Of a stretch of 64,000 nucleotides of DNA, positions 52,152-62,407 are shown piece after piece. Both the position numbers and the translations under genes were made by a program. The first letter of the stretch is position 1. Each line of letters opens with the position of its first letter. The stretch comes from Saccharomonospora marina XMU15. GTDB lineage: Bacteria; Actinomycetota; Actinomycetes; Mycobacteriales; Pseudonocardiaceae. The DNA lies in assembly GCF_000244955.1 (NCBI RefSeq), contig NZ_CM001439.1, positions 3,328,385-3,392,384 of the forward strand, written 5' to 3'. The notes beneath the pieces were generated by a model. It ran no database searches and was not told the DNA's origin. It worked only from the letters and a program-made list of their open reading frames with translations.

Positions 52152-52862
52152 TCAGAGCGGAACGCGGAACCGCCCGGCACCGCTGCCTGTCCACGCCCGC
52201 GTGAGCAGGTCACCCGCCGGGCCCAGTCCCGCCGTATGAATGGTGAATTCCGCCACGAGCCTGCTCCACGGTCCTGGCCTGCGCAGCATGGCGTGACCTT
52301 CGGATGCGATCTCGAACCGGGCAACGCGCGCCGCCACGGCCGCCGCACGCACGGCGTAGTCGTGGGAGTCCTCGGCAGGCGTGATCGTGTCGTGGGTTCC
52401 GTGGGCGATCAACACGCTGCGCCCGGTGACGGGCTCCACCGGTTCCGCTCGCGGGGTCCACGGCGCAAGCGCGCAACTGCCCGCCACCGCGGGATCGTCG
52501 GCGATCCGCAGCGCGACCCGGCCTCCCATGGAATGACCGACCAGCACCACCGGCAGGCCCGGCCGCCGGGCCCTGACGCGGTCCAGCGCCCAACGCGCGT
52601 CCAGCACCGGGTGCAGCATCGGCTCGTTCCAGCCGCGCACCCGGTTGCGCAGCAGGCACACCTCCAGCCCACTGCGCCCGCCCGCCGCCAGCAGCCCCCG
52701 CGCCAGCGCGACCATGCGAAGGTAGGCAAGCCCCCACGGCCGCACGGTGGTCAGGCCGTGCTGCGCCCCGCCGTGCAGCACCAGCGCGACAGCGCGAACC
52801 GGCACACCCGGTGTCAGCACCCGCAGCGCGGGCGACTGCCCGCCACGATCGACCATCCTCAC
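52152..52862 (-). CDS. alpha/beta hydrolase
   Basis: A 236-residue serine hydrolase of the alpha/beta fold, with the oxyanion segment ALVLHGGAQHG near 26, nucleophile elbow VLVGHSMGGRVAL near 108, catalytic aspartate in AHGTHDTITPAEDS near 155 and histidine in SEGHAMLRRPG near 188. The size suits dienelactone-hydrolase-like or monoacylglycerol-lipase-like enzymes. The GTG start overlaps the stop of the ABC exporter by four bases, so the two are translationally coupled. Coupling hints that the hydrolase acts on something related to the exported compound. The substrate is unknown. Confidence 0.88.
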   Translation of the reverse strand: MRMVDRGGQSPALRVLTPGVPVRAVALVLHGGAQHGLTTVRPWGLAYLRMVALARGLLAAGGRSGLEVCLLRNRVRGWNEPMLHPVLDARWALDRVRARRPGLPVVLVGHSMGGRVALRIADDPAVAGSCALAPWTPRAEPVEPVTGRSVLIAHGTHDTITPAEDSHDYAVRAAAVAARVARFEIASEGHAMLRRPGPWSRLVAEFTIHTAGLGPAGDLLTRAWTGSGAGRFRVPL

Positions 52863-54727
52863 GCCGCCGCGGGTTCGTCCTGGGCGAACTGCGTCCGGTA
52901 CAGCTCCGCATACCGCCCGTCCGCGGCCAGCAACTGATCGTGCGTACCGCTCTCGACGATGCTGCCCGCCTCCACAACCAGGATCTGGTCGGCGGCACGC
53001 ACCGTCGACAACCGGTGCGCGATCACCAGCGCCGTGCGCCCGTGCAACGCGTCGGTGAGCGCCGCCCCGACCGCGGCCTCGGACTCGGAGTCCAGGTGCG
53101 ACGTCGCCTCGTCCAGCACCACCACCCGGGGCTGCGCCAGCAGCAGTCGCGCGATCGTCAACCGCTGACGTTCCCCGCCGGAGAACCGGTAGCCGCGCTC
53201 ACCGACGATGGTGTCGAGCCCGTCCGGCAGCGAGCGCACCAGCGCCGCCAGGCGCGAACGCCGCAGCGCGTTCCAGATCTCGGCGTCCGTGGCCTCCGGT
53301 GCCGCGTAGGTGAGGTTGGCGCGGATCGTGTCGTGGAACAGGTGCCCGTCCTGCGTGACCACGCCCACCGTGCGGCGCAGCGTCTCGAAACTCAGTTCCG
53401 AAACGTCCACACCAGACAGTCGGACGGCTCCGGAGTCGGGGTCGTAGAGTCGGGGCAGCAGCGACGCGATGGTGGACTTGCCCGCGCCCGAGGAGCCGAC
53501 CAGCGCCACCATCTGCCCGGGCTCGGCCACGAAGCTCACACCGTGCAGCACCTCCTCGCCACCACGGCTGTCCACAGTGGCCACTTCCTCCAGCGAGGCG
53601 AGCGAGTACTTCTCCGCGGAGGGGTAGCTGAACCGCACATCGGCGAACTCCACCGAGACCCCACCCTCTGGCAGCGGCACCGGGTCGGGCCGCTCCTTGA
53701 TCATCGGGTCCAGGTCGAGCACCTCGAAGATCCGCTCGAACGACACGAACGCAGTCATCACGTCGACGCGGACGTTGGCGAGCGCCGTCAGTGGCGTGTA
53801 CAGCCGGGTGAGCAGCAACGCCAGCGCGACGACCGTGCCCGCGTCCAGACTGCCACGCAACGCGAGCCAGCCGCCGAGGCCGTACACGAGCGCCTGAGCC
53901 AGTGCCGAGACCAGCGTCAGGCTGGTCATGAACCAGCGGGTGAGCATCGCGGTGCGCACACCGATGTCGCGAACCCTGCCCGCCCTGCCGGAGAACTCCT
54001 CCGCCTCCACCTTCGGCCTGCCGAACAGCTTCACCAGCGTGGCCCCCGGCGCGGAGAACCGCTCGGTCATCTGCGTGGTCATCGAGGCGTTCAACGTGGC
54101 CGACTCCCGCTGCAACTGCGCCATCCGCCTGCCGATGCGGCGCGCGGGCAGCACGAACACCGGCAACAGCACCAGCGCCAGCAACGTGACCTGCCACGAA
54201 AGCGTGACCATGACCGCGAGCGAGAGCACGAGCTGGATCACGTTGGTGACCAGCCCCGACAGTGTCGCGGTGAAGGTGCGCTGCGCTCCGATGACGTCGT
54301 TGTTCAGCCTGCTGACCAGTGCTCCGGTGCGCGTCCTCGTGAAGAACGCGATCGGCATCCGTTGCACGTGCTCGAAGACCGCCCTGCGCAGATCGAAGAT
54401 GAGACCCTCACCGATGCGCGCCGACTGCCAGCGCTCGGCCAGCCCGATCCCGGCGTCGGCGATCGCGATCGCGGCGATGACGAGAGCCAGCACGATCACC
54501 GTCGAGGCGGCGGAGCCCTTCACGATCGCGTCGACGACCCTGCCCGCGAGCAACGGTGTGCTCACCGCCAGTACCGCGGCGACGACCGTCAGGCCGAGAA
54601 ACACCAGCAGCCGCCGCCAGTGTGGGCGGGCGAACCGCGCCACCCTGCGTACGGTCCCGCGCCGAAGCCCTTTCGGCGTGTCCGCCGATCTCATCGCACC
54701 GCTGAGCAACGACCATGTGTTGTCCAC
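52859..54727 (-). CDS. ABC exporter, fused membrane and ATPase domains
   Basis: A 622-residue half-transporter of the MsbA/LmrA type that works as a homodimer. Six transmembrane helices lie in about 30-345 (first: LLVFLGLTVVAAVLAVSTPLLAG). The ATPase domain (about 365-615) has Walker A GSSGAGKST, signature FSGGERQRLTIARLLL, Walker B VVVLDEATSHLD and H-loop IAHRLST. A 20-residue insertion before EEVLHGVSF is a small oddity. GTG start with GGAAGGGG upstream; a longer 5' frame has no support. It is divergent from the GT87-like gene and coupled to the alpha/beta hydrolase. Drug or lipid export is typical of the family; the cargo is unknown. Confidence 0.94.
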   Translation of the reverse strand: MDNTWSLLSGAMRSADTPKGLRRGTVRRVARFARPHWRRLLVFLGLTVVAAVLAVSTPLLAGRVVDAIVKGSAASTVIVLALVIAAIAIADAGIGLAERWQSARIGEGLIFDLRRAVFEHVQRMPIAFFTRTRTGALVSRLNNDVIGAQRTFTATLSGLVTNVIQLVLSLAVMVTLSWQVTLLALVLLPVFVLPARRIGRRMAQLQRESATLNASMTTQMTERFSAPGATLVKLFGRPKVEAEEFSGRAGRVRDIGVRTAMLTRWFMTSLTLVSALAQALVYGLGGWLALRGSLDAGTVVALALLLTRLYTPLTALANVRVDVMTAFVSFERIFEVLDLDPMIKERPDPVPLPEGGVSVEFADVRFSYPSAEKYSLASLEEVATVDSRGGEEVLHGVSFVAEPGQMVALVGSSGAGKSTIASLLPRLYDPDSGAVRLSGVDVSELSFETLRRTVGVVTQDGHLFHDTIRANLTYAAPEATDAEIWNALRRSRLAALVRSLPDGLDTIVGERGYRFSGGERQRLTIARLLLAQPRVVVLDEATSHLDSESEAAVGAALTDALHGRTALVIAHRLSTVRAADQILVVEAGSIVESGTHDQLLAADGRYAELYRTQFAQDEPAAA

Positions 54728-54883
54728 CCCGCCACCCCTTCCAGACCTGCACCATAGTAGAGCTAATTCCTGAGCGGATGTGCAGCACAACAGCCAACCC
54801 GATCAAGAACTTCCCGATCCTTCGAAAACGAATTGTGCCCGCCCGCACCGACAGTCCCCGCCGAGTCGGTAGCCTCATGCGCC

Positions 54884-56215
54884 ATGGGGACACAGGCGAT
54901 CATCGACCGAGCACGCCGGGTTTCGGCGGCAAGCCCGCTACGGTTGGACGCCGTCCTCTACCTCGCCTGCACCGGTTACGCGCTGGCGCTTGCGCTGACC
55001 GACCGGCATTTCGGCTTCCGCGTGTGGGCTGCATTCGCCGTGGCCGCATACGGCCTCGCGCTGGGGCACACCTGCTGGCTGGCCTTCTCCCGGCGGGCGC
55101 GGCCCGGCTGGTGGCGGTCGCGCTGGGTGGGCATCGCGCTCGTCGGCGTCGTCGGGATGCTCGCACCACTGGCCACACTCGTGGTGCGCCGGTTGTCCGG
55201 CGGCGACTGGAGCGCCTCACCGGGAGCGTGGAGTGCGCAGCCCGAGGTGTGGGTGATCGAGCGCTCCGCGCGCCTGTTGCTGGAATCGGGCACACCCTAC
55301 GTCGATCTCACGACGCTGGGTCACCCGCCCGACGTGTACGACTACACTCCGTACGGCCCGGTGATGGCATTGTTCGGCCTGCCGAGGGCGTTGCTGGGTG
55401 GTACGCCCATCGGCGACGCGCTCACCGACGTCCGGCTGGTGTTCGCGCTGGTGGCGCTGCTGTGCGTGGTGGCGACACTGCGGCTGCTCGGCAACCCGGC
55501 GGTGCCGGTGCGCGCGGCACAGCTCACCGTGGCGTTCCCGCTCACGGCGTTGACGTTCGCCACCGCGGGTCCGGATCTGGCTATCGTCGCGCTGCTCGTG
55601 CTCGCCTGCGCGCTGGCCGCGACGGATCGGCCCGGGCAGTCGGCGATACTGCTCGGGCTGGTGGCCGCTGCCAAGCTGATCGTGCTGCCCGCGGCGGTGG
55701 TGCTCGCCTTCCTCGTGGCGAACAGGCTGGGTGGCCGTGCACTGGCGCGATTCGCCCTGCTGTTCACCGCCGTGTTCGCGGTGGTGCAACTGCCTGCGCT
55801 GCTCGTGGCCGCGCACACCTTCTTCGAACACGTCATCAGGTTTCCCGCAGGCCTGGCGGCGGTGAGTTCTCCTGCCGCGAGCCCGCTGCCGGGGCACCTC
55901 ATCGCGAGCACCGGCACTGCCGGAAAGGTGGCCGCCTACGTCCTGCTCGCTGCCGCGGCACTGGCGATCCTGCTGTGGCTGGTGCGCAAGCCACCGCACA
56001 GCGGCGCGGACGCGCTGCTGCGTATCGCGGTCGGCCTCGGCACCTTCACGATGCTCACACCAGCCACGAGATTCGGCTATCTGGTGTACTGCACGGTCAC
56101 GCTCGGCGCGCTACTGGTGTTTCGACACCGGGCAACGCCGTACCCGGCTACGCCTTCGACCGTGGAGCCCGACCCGGACGCCACGAGCGGGCGTGTCGGG
56201 CTTACTTCTTCTTGA
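54884..56215 (+). CDS. polytopic membrane protein, GT87/DUF2029-like
   Basis: A 443-residue integral membrane protein with about ten to twelve transmembrane helices. A large outside loop after the second or third helix contains LLLESGTPYVDLTTLGHPPDVYDYTPYGPVMALF, which resembles the catalytic loop of GT-C glycosyltransferases of family 87 (alpha-mannosyl- or arabinofuranosyltransferases using polyprenyl-phosphate sugars); the YTPYGP part is characteristic. An aspartate in this loop (VYDYTP or YVDL) could be catalytic. The ATG at 54884 is the family-like start, though without a clear ribosome binding site. Its 3' end overlaps the convergent small HTH gene by 14 bases. Envelope glycan assembly is the likely role, by family. 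Confidence 0.78.
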   Translation: MGTQAIIDRARRVSAASPLRLDAVLYLACTGYALALALTDRHFGFRVWAAFAVAAYGLALGHTCWLAFSRRARPGWWRSRWVGIALVGVVGMLAPLATLVVRRLSGGDWSASPGAWSAQPEVWVIERSARLLLESGTPYVDLTTLGHPPDVYDYTPYGPVMALFGLPRALLGGTPIGDALTDVRLVFALVALLCVVATLRLLGNPAVPVRAAQLTVAFPLTALTFATAGPDLAIVALLVLACALAATDRPGQSAILLGLVAAAKLIVLPAAVVLAFLVANRLGGRALARFALLFTAVFAVVQLPALLVAAHTFFEHVIRFPAGLAAVSSPAASPLPGHLIASTGTAGKVAAYVLLAAAALAILLWLVRKPPHSGADALLRIAVGLGTFTMLTPATRFGYLVYCTVTLGALLVFRHRATPYPATPSTVEPDPDATSGRVGLTSS

Positions 56216-56411
56216 CGCGCGTCGCTCCGCCGCGTCCCCGAAGTTGCACGCCGGACTCCGACAGCACCCGGTGCACGAAGCCGTAGGAGCGACCCGTCGA
56301 CTCCGCCAGTGCCCGGATGCTCGCCCCCTTCTCGTATTTCTTCTTCAGGTCAGCGGCCAGCTTGTCTCGCGTGTTTCCGGTGATGCGCGCACCCTTCTTC
56401 AGGTCTGCCAC
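56202..56411 (-). CDS. small helix-turn-helix protein
   Basis: A 69-residue basic protein conserved in actinomycetes, with a helix-turn-helix KKKYEKGASIRALAESTGRSYGFVHRVLSESG at about 22-54 flanked by lysine/arginine-rich ends. It resembles resolvase/Hin-type HTH domains used as small DNA-binding proteins. Its targets are unknown. The GTG start is fixed by GGAAGGTGG six bases upstream; longer frames are unsupported. It overlaps the convergent membrane-protein gene by 14 bases. A palindrome GCAATATTGC at 56530-56539 lies upstream in the otherwise empty 190-base gap and could be part of its promoter. Confidence 0.85.
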   Translation of the reverse strand: MADLKKGARITGNTRDKLAADLKKKYEKGASIRALAESTGRSYGFVHRVLSESGVQLRGRGGATRVKKK

Positions 56412-56603
56412 GTCAATCCACCTTCCGCCCGTCTGGTGTTTCGGGCCACATTCGACCCCTGCTGCCGCAATGATCGAACACACCGCCGCCGAATGCCAGA
56501 CGAGGGCTCGAAAACCTGCCGAAACGGCGGCAATATTGCGCCGATTCAGTGCCAACCGGCTTGCGTACGAACGCAACGTCCGTTACTTCGCCACCCTGCG
56601 CAC

Positions 56604-58232
<1,629 letters not shown>

Positions 58233-58369
58233 GGAGAACTCCGTGGTGTTGTGACGAACCTGGACACGTGAAAGCGCCCGCGCGGGGCGGGCTAGCTACT
58301 CCAGGCGAACGACCACGCGTTCCAGTGTAGGGGGCACCGTCCAGTGATTATCGATCACCGTGGGCCTGC

Positions 58370-59041
58370 TCACCTCAGCAGCACCTCCACCGCGTGTGCC
58401 CTGCGCGCGGCCTCGTCGAGCACGCTGCGCCGCGGTTGGGCGACATCGAGCACTCGCGGCTCGGCCAACGCGAACACCTCCGCCAGCCGCGGGTCACTGC
58501 GCAGTTCGTCCAACGCCCTGCGGTCACCGCCGAGCACCACTGCGTCCAACTCCCCGACCCTGGCCGCCAGCACCCGTACCGCGTCGTCGGCGGCGGAGCG
58601 CAACGCCTGCCGCGCCTGCCCGCTCCTGCGCCTGGCGAACCGCTGCTGCGACCAACCGCCCGCGGCGCTTCGGCCGTGCACGAGGTGGCGGTCGGTACGT
58701 GAGCGCACCACCCGCCCTGCCTGCGCCACGCCGACACTGTGCCCGCCGAGCCGCACCAGCAGCAGCCCGACCCGCCTCGGCCTGCGAACGTGCTCCACCA
58801 GCGCTTCGACGGCGAGGCCGTCGACCACCGTGTCGCGCTCGACGCCTCGCAGCGGGCCGAACGGCACCGCCACCGTGGCGGTCGTGCCGTCGCCCGCCGT
58901 CACCGTCACCTCCTGCCGGGCCAGCCGGGTCCGCAGCACGCCGCCGTTGCGTTCGGCGAAGCGCTCGAACCAGCCCGCGAGCCGGTCGGCGTCGACCTCG
59001 ACGATGCGGCCCCCGCCGGGTGCCTGCCTGATACGTGCCAC
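58370..59041 (-). CDS. actinobacterial Vms1-like release factor (acVLRF1 family)
   Basis: A 223-residue protein of the Vms1/eRF1-like (VLRF1) family, actinobacterial branch. The N-terminal 75 residues form a small domain; the central part (VGLLLVRLGGHSVGVAQAGR) has the eRF1 domain-2 fold, and the loop GGWSQQRFARRR at 128-139 corresponds to the catalytic GGSQ-type loop that in yeast Vms1 releases peptidyl-tRNA on stalled 60S subunits. The C-terminal third is helical. Peptidyl-tRNA hydrolysis in ribosome rescue is inferred from the family. GTG start, 12 bases after the dGTPase gene and probably in one transcript with it. Confidence 0.85.
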   Translation of the reverse strand: MARIRQAPGGGRIVEVDADRLAGWFERFAERNGGVLRTRLARQEVTVTAGDGTTATVAVPFGPLRGVERDTVVDGLAVEALVEHVRRPRRVGLLLVRLGGHSVGVAQAGRVVRSRTDRHLVHGRSAAGGWSQQRFARRRSGQARQALRSAADDAVRVLAARVGELDAVVLGGDRRALDELRSDPRLAEVFALAEPRVLDVAQPRRSVLDEAARRAHAVEVLLR

Positions 59042-59053
59042 GCTCGCGACCCG

Positions 59054-60619
59054 CTACAGCACCGAGGGTTCCGACCACGGCTGTTCGGAGCGGCCGGAGA
59101 TCGCGTCGAGCATGCTCGCCGCCTGCCGGTCGGTCAGCGACGCCACGAAGTCGACGACGGCTCTGCCGCGGGCGAGCCCCCGCACCGCGTCGGTACCGCG
59201 CACCGGCTCGCCGGTCGCTCCGATCAGCAGTTCCGGAGCAACGCGGGCGAGGCCGCTGTACTCGGCGTGCGCGAGTTCCACCAGGTCGTGCAGCCTGCGG
59301 GGCAGCCTGCGTGCCTCGTCACGGTCGGCCAGCCACGCGTCGAGTGCGTCCACCAGCTGCATCAGCAACGTGGCCTGCCCGCGCTGGTGCAACGCGAGGT
59401 CCGGCCGTTGCAGCACGAACCGCCGGTGCACGAATTTCAGTACCTGCACCTCGTGCCACTGCGCGGGCCGCAACGTCACGTGCCCGGTGCGCGTCGGCGG
59501 AGCCGGGGTCACCACCACACCGTTCACCAGCCGCGCCGTCCAGCGCGCGGAGAACCGCGCCGTCGCCTGCTCCGCCTCGATCGAGCCGTCGAACGGGATC
59601 GCGAGCAGCTCGTCGACGAGCTCGCCGCGCACCTTGGCGACCGCGGCGGCGAACGCCTCGTCGTTGGTCACCCAACCGTCCTTGGCGTGCATCCGGCGCC
59701 GCAGGTACTCCAGCGACCTGCCCGGCTTTCGGTGCTGGTCGAGCAGTTCGGCGTCGGGCAGGTCGGCCAGCTCGCCCGTCGTGGCCAGCCACTGGCCGAG
59801 TTCGGTGGACACCGAGGCGTGCTGCAGCACCCCGATGCGATGAAAGTCTTGCAGGTCGTGGATCGCGTAGGCGATGTCGTCGGCCAGGTCCATCACGGAG
59901 GCCTCCACCGTCTGCTGCCAGACCTCCACCCGGTCGGCGAACGGCGCCCTGCTCTGTCGCAGGTCGTCCAACTCGGTGGAGTACGCGCAGAACTTGGCCG
60001 ACCCGGTGCCGGGCGACTCCTCCGGTTCTGCGGCACCACGGGGCGGCACGTCCATGGCAGCCGGGTGCGGTGCGGGGAAGTGCAGCCTGGCCCACGGGTA
60101 CTTCAGCAACGCGGCTCTGGTGGCCGCCGTCAGGTTCAGCCCCTCCGGTGTGGGGCCGCCAACCTCGGTGGTCGTGACGATCCGAAACGTCTGGGCATTG
60201 CCCTCGAACCCGTCCGCGAGGCCGTACCTGTGCCGCGCGACGCGGTCGAGCACCTGCTCTCCGAGGTGGCCGAACGGCGGATGGCCGAGGTCGTGGCCCA
60301 GCGCGGCGGCCTCGGCGACGTCGGGATCGCAGCCACCCAGCTTGGCGGCCACCTGCCCGAAGTCGTCGGAAGCGGTGATGCGCTCCGCGATGGCCCTCGC
60401 CACCTGCGCCACCTTGAGGCTGTGGGTCAGCCGGTTGTGCAGCAGCGCGGAACCGCCAGCGCTGACCACCTGCGTCACCCCTGCCAGCCGCGCGAAGAAC
60501 GGCGAAGCGACGATGCGGTCCCGATCCAGGCGGAACGGGCTGCCCGCCAGATCGGCGAACCCGCCCGACTCGGCTGCCTCGTCCCGCCTGCCCGCACGCG
60601 GATCCGGCTGCGTACCCAT
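59054..60619 (-). CDS. dgt: deoxyguanosinetriphosphate triphosphohydrolase-like protein
   Basis: A 521-residue HD-domain dNTP triphosphohydrolase that converts dNTPs to nucleosides plus triphosphate. The start NRLTHSLKVAQVARAIAERI (about 62) and ALGHDLGHPPFGHLGEQVL (about 109) supply the metal-binding histidines and HD pair; a later DLADDIAYAIHDLQD (about 262) completes the site. The length and an insertion around 180-220 match actinobacterial Dgt. ATG at 60619 is chosen because it gives the family N-terminus; the frame continues far upstream as antisense to the cyclase gene. It is divergent from the lycopene cyclase gene and precedes the Vms1-like gene. Confidence 0.94.
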   Translation of the reverse strand: MGTQPDPRAGRRDEAAESGGFADLAGSPFRLDRDRIVASPFFARLAGVTQVVSAGGSALLHNRLTHSLKVAQVARAIAERITASDDFGQVAAKLGGCDPDVAEAAALGHDLGHPPFGHLGEQVLDRVARHRYGLADGFEGNAQTFRIVTTTEVGGPTPEGLNLTAATRAALLKYPWARLHFPAPHPAAMDVPPRGAAEPEESPGTGSAKFCAYSTELDDLRQSRAPFADRVEVWQQTVEASVMDLADDIAYAIHDLQDFHRIGVLQHASVSTELGQWLATTGELADLPDAELLDQHRKPGRSLEYLRRRMHAKDGWVTNDEAFAAAVAKVRGELVDELLAIPFDGSIEAEQATARFSARWTARLVNGVVVTPAPPTRTGHVTLRPAQWHEVQVLKFVHRRFVLQRPDLALHQRGQATLLMQLVDALDAWLADRDEARRLPRRLHDLVELAHAEYSGLARVAPELLIGATGEPVRGTDAVRGLARGRAVVDFVASLTDRQAASMLDAISGRSEQPWSEPSVL

Positions 60620-60649
60620 GAGGCACACCGTATGTGATGAGATCGACGT

Positions 60650-61765
60650 GTGGTGGACGTCCTGGTCATCGGCGGTGGCCCGGCAGGAAGGGCGCTGGCA
60701 GCCGCCTGCGTCCGGGCCAGGCTGAGCACCGCGCTGCTCGACCCGGAGCCCGACAAGCCGTGGCCGAACACCTATGCGGTGTGGCGCGACGAGGTGCCGG
60801 ACCTGCCCGCCGAGGCGATCGCGGCACGACCGCGCGGCACGCTCGCCGCGGGCCGCTCGCGTCGCTGGCTCGATCGCGAGTACCTGATCGTGGACAACGC
60901 CGGGCTGCGCCGCTGGCTCAGCGACGACCGCGTGCAGGAAGTGGCGGGCAGCAGCACCCGCGTCGTCAACCGGCCACACGACTGCGTCGTCCACCTCCGC
61001 GACGGCGGCACGCTCACCGCGGGCATCGCCGTCGACGCCCGCGGCGCGCGGGCGGAAGGCGGCGGCACGGAACAGACCGCGTTCGGGGTGGTGCTGCCGG
61101 CCTCGCAGGCGGTGCGGATCGTGCCCGCCGACACCGCGGTGTTCATGGACTGGCGGGGGGCGGCCGCGGTCGACCCCAGCTTCCTCTACGCGGTACCGCT
61201 CGGCAACGGCCGCGTGCTGGTGGAGGAGACGTCGCTGGCGGCGCGGCCGGGGGTCGCGCTCTCGGTGCTCTCGGCGAGGCTCGGGCACCGGTTGAGTGCC
61301 GCCGGGATCGACGCGCACGGCCTGCCGAGCGAGCGGGTCCGCATACCGCTGGACCTCCCGCTGCCCCGGCGCGGCCGGATCGTGCCGTTCGGGGCGGCCG
61401 CCGCGCTCGTGCATCCGGCGACCGGCTACAGCATCGCCGCTTCCCTGGCGCTGGCCCCGAGGGTGGCCGACGCCGTCGGCGAGTACCTGCGCACCGGTCC
61501 GCAGGCGGCCGCAAGGGCGGCTCACGCGGCGCTGTGGCCCGCCAGGGCGGTCGCCGTGCACGCCATGCGCCGCTACGCGCTGCACTCGCTACGACGGCTG
61601 CCACCGCGCCGGGTGCCGGACTTCTTCGATCAGTTCTTCGCCCTGCCGCCACACAGTCAGCGCGCCTTCACCTCCGCACGCGAGGACCCTGCCGCGGTGG
61701 CGGCGGCGATGGCTCGGCTGTTCGCCGCCGCGCCGTGGCGGCTACGCGCCGCCCTCGTGCGGTGA
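60650..61765 (+). CDS. lycopene cyclase family protein
   Basis: A 371-residue FAD/NAD-binding protein of the CrtL/CrtY lycopene cyclase family, which forms beta-ionone rings on carotenoids. The dinucleotide motif VDVLVIGGGPAGRALAAAC is at the start, PNTYAVWRDEVPDL near 43 and the FLYAVPLGNGRVLVEETSLA block near 180 fit the family, as does VHPATGYSIAASLALAPRVA near 262. No other carotenoid gene is in the window, so it is a stand-alone cyclase or works with genes elsewhere. The GTG start has no ribosome binding site. Its 3' end overlaps the convergent response-regulator gene by 24 bases. Confidence 0.9.
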   Translation: MVDVLVIGGGPAGRALAAACVRARLSTALLDPEPDKPWPNTYAVWRDEVPDLPAEAIAARPRGTLAAGRSRRWLDREYLIVDNAGLRRWLSDDRVQEVAGSSTRVVNRPHDCVVHLRDGGTLTAGIAVDARGARAEGGGTEQTAFGVVLPASQAVRIVPADTAVFMDWRGAAAVDPSFLYAVPLGNGRVLVEETSLAARPGVALSVLSARLGHRLSAAGIDAHGLPSERVRIPLDLPLPRRGRIVPFGAAAALVHPATGYSIAASLALAPRVADAVGEYLRTGPQAAARAAHAALWPARAVAVHAMRRYALHSLRRLPPRRVPDFFDQFFALPPHSQRAFTSAREDPAAVAAAMARLFAAAPWRLRAALVR

Positions 61766-62407
61766 CACGAACCCCGACTCGAAAGCCGCGACGACCGCCT
61801 GCGTGCGATCCCTGGCGCCCAGTTTGGCCAGCACGTTGCCGACGTGGGTCTTGACCGTCTGCACTCCCAGGAACAGCCGCTGCGCGATCTCGGAGTTGGA
61901 AAGCCCGGCCGCCATCAACCGCAGCACCTCGGCCTCGCGCTCGGTGAGGCCACTGCCGCCGAGCGCGTCGCCCGCACGGGAGTGCCGGGCCGCCAACCGC
62001 CGGATCGCGGCGGGAAACAGCAGCGACTCGCCCGAGTGCACGGTGCGCACCGCGGCGACGATCTCTTCCGGGGTCGCGCGCTTGAGCAGGAACCCGCTCG
62101 CGCCGACGCGCAACGCGTCGTAGACGTAGTCGTCGCTGTCGAAGGTGGTCACCACGATCACCTTGGGGGGATCGTCCGATGTGGACATCAGGTGCTCGGT
62201 GGCCCTGATCCCGTCCACCGAAGGCATCCGCACGTCCATGAGCACGATGTCGGGCCGCAGCCTTGCCACCGAGTCCGGCACCAGCGCTCCGTCGGCCACC
62301 TCGCCAGCCACGGTGAGGCCGGGCTCGGAATCCAGTATCGCGCGCAGTCCGGCGCGCACCAGCGGCTCGTCGTCGACGAGCAGCACCCGGATCTCGGGTT
62401 CGCTCAC
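61742..62407 (-). CDS. NarL/LuxR-type response regulator
   Basis: A 221-residue response regulator. The receiver domain (1-120) has VLLVDDEPLVRAG near 9, the phosphorylated aspartate in IVLMDVRMPSVDG near 56, VVTTFDSDDY near 85 and the lysine in GASGFLLKRATP near 107. The output domain is a LuxR helix-turn-helix (about 150-215: LTEREAEVLRLMAAGLSNSEIAQ and TVKTHVGNVLAKLG). It should activate or repress genes when phosphorylated by the sensor kinase encoded directly upstream. GTG start with a four-base overlap on the kinase stop. Targets unknown. Confidence 0.95.
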   Translation of the reverse strand: MSEPEIRVLLVDDEPLVRAGLRAILDSEPGLTVAGEVADGALVPDSVARLRPDIVLMDVRMPSVDGIRATEHLMSTSDDPPKVIVVTTFDSDDYVYDALRVGASGFLLKRATPEEIVAAVRTVHSGESLLFPAAIRRLAARHSRAGDALGGSGLTEREAEVLRLMAAGLSNSEIAQRLFLGVQTVKTHVGNVLAKLGARDRTQAVVAAFESGFVSPHEGGA

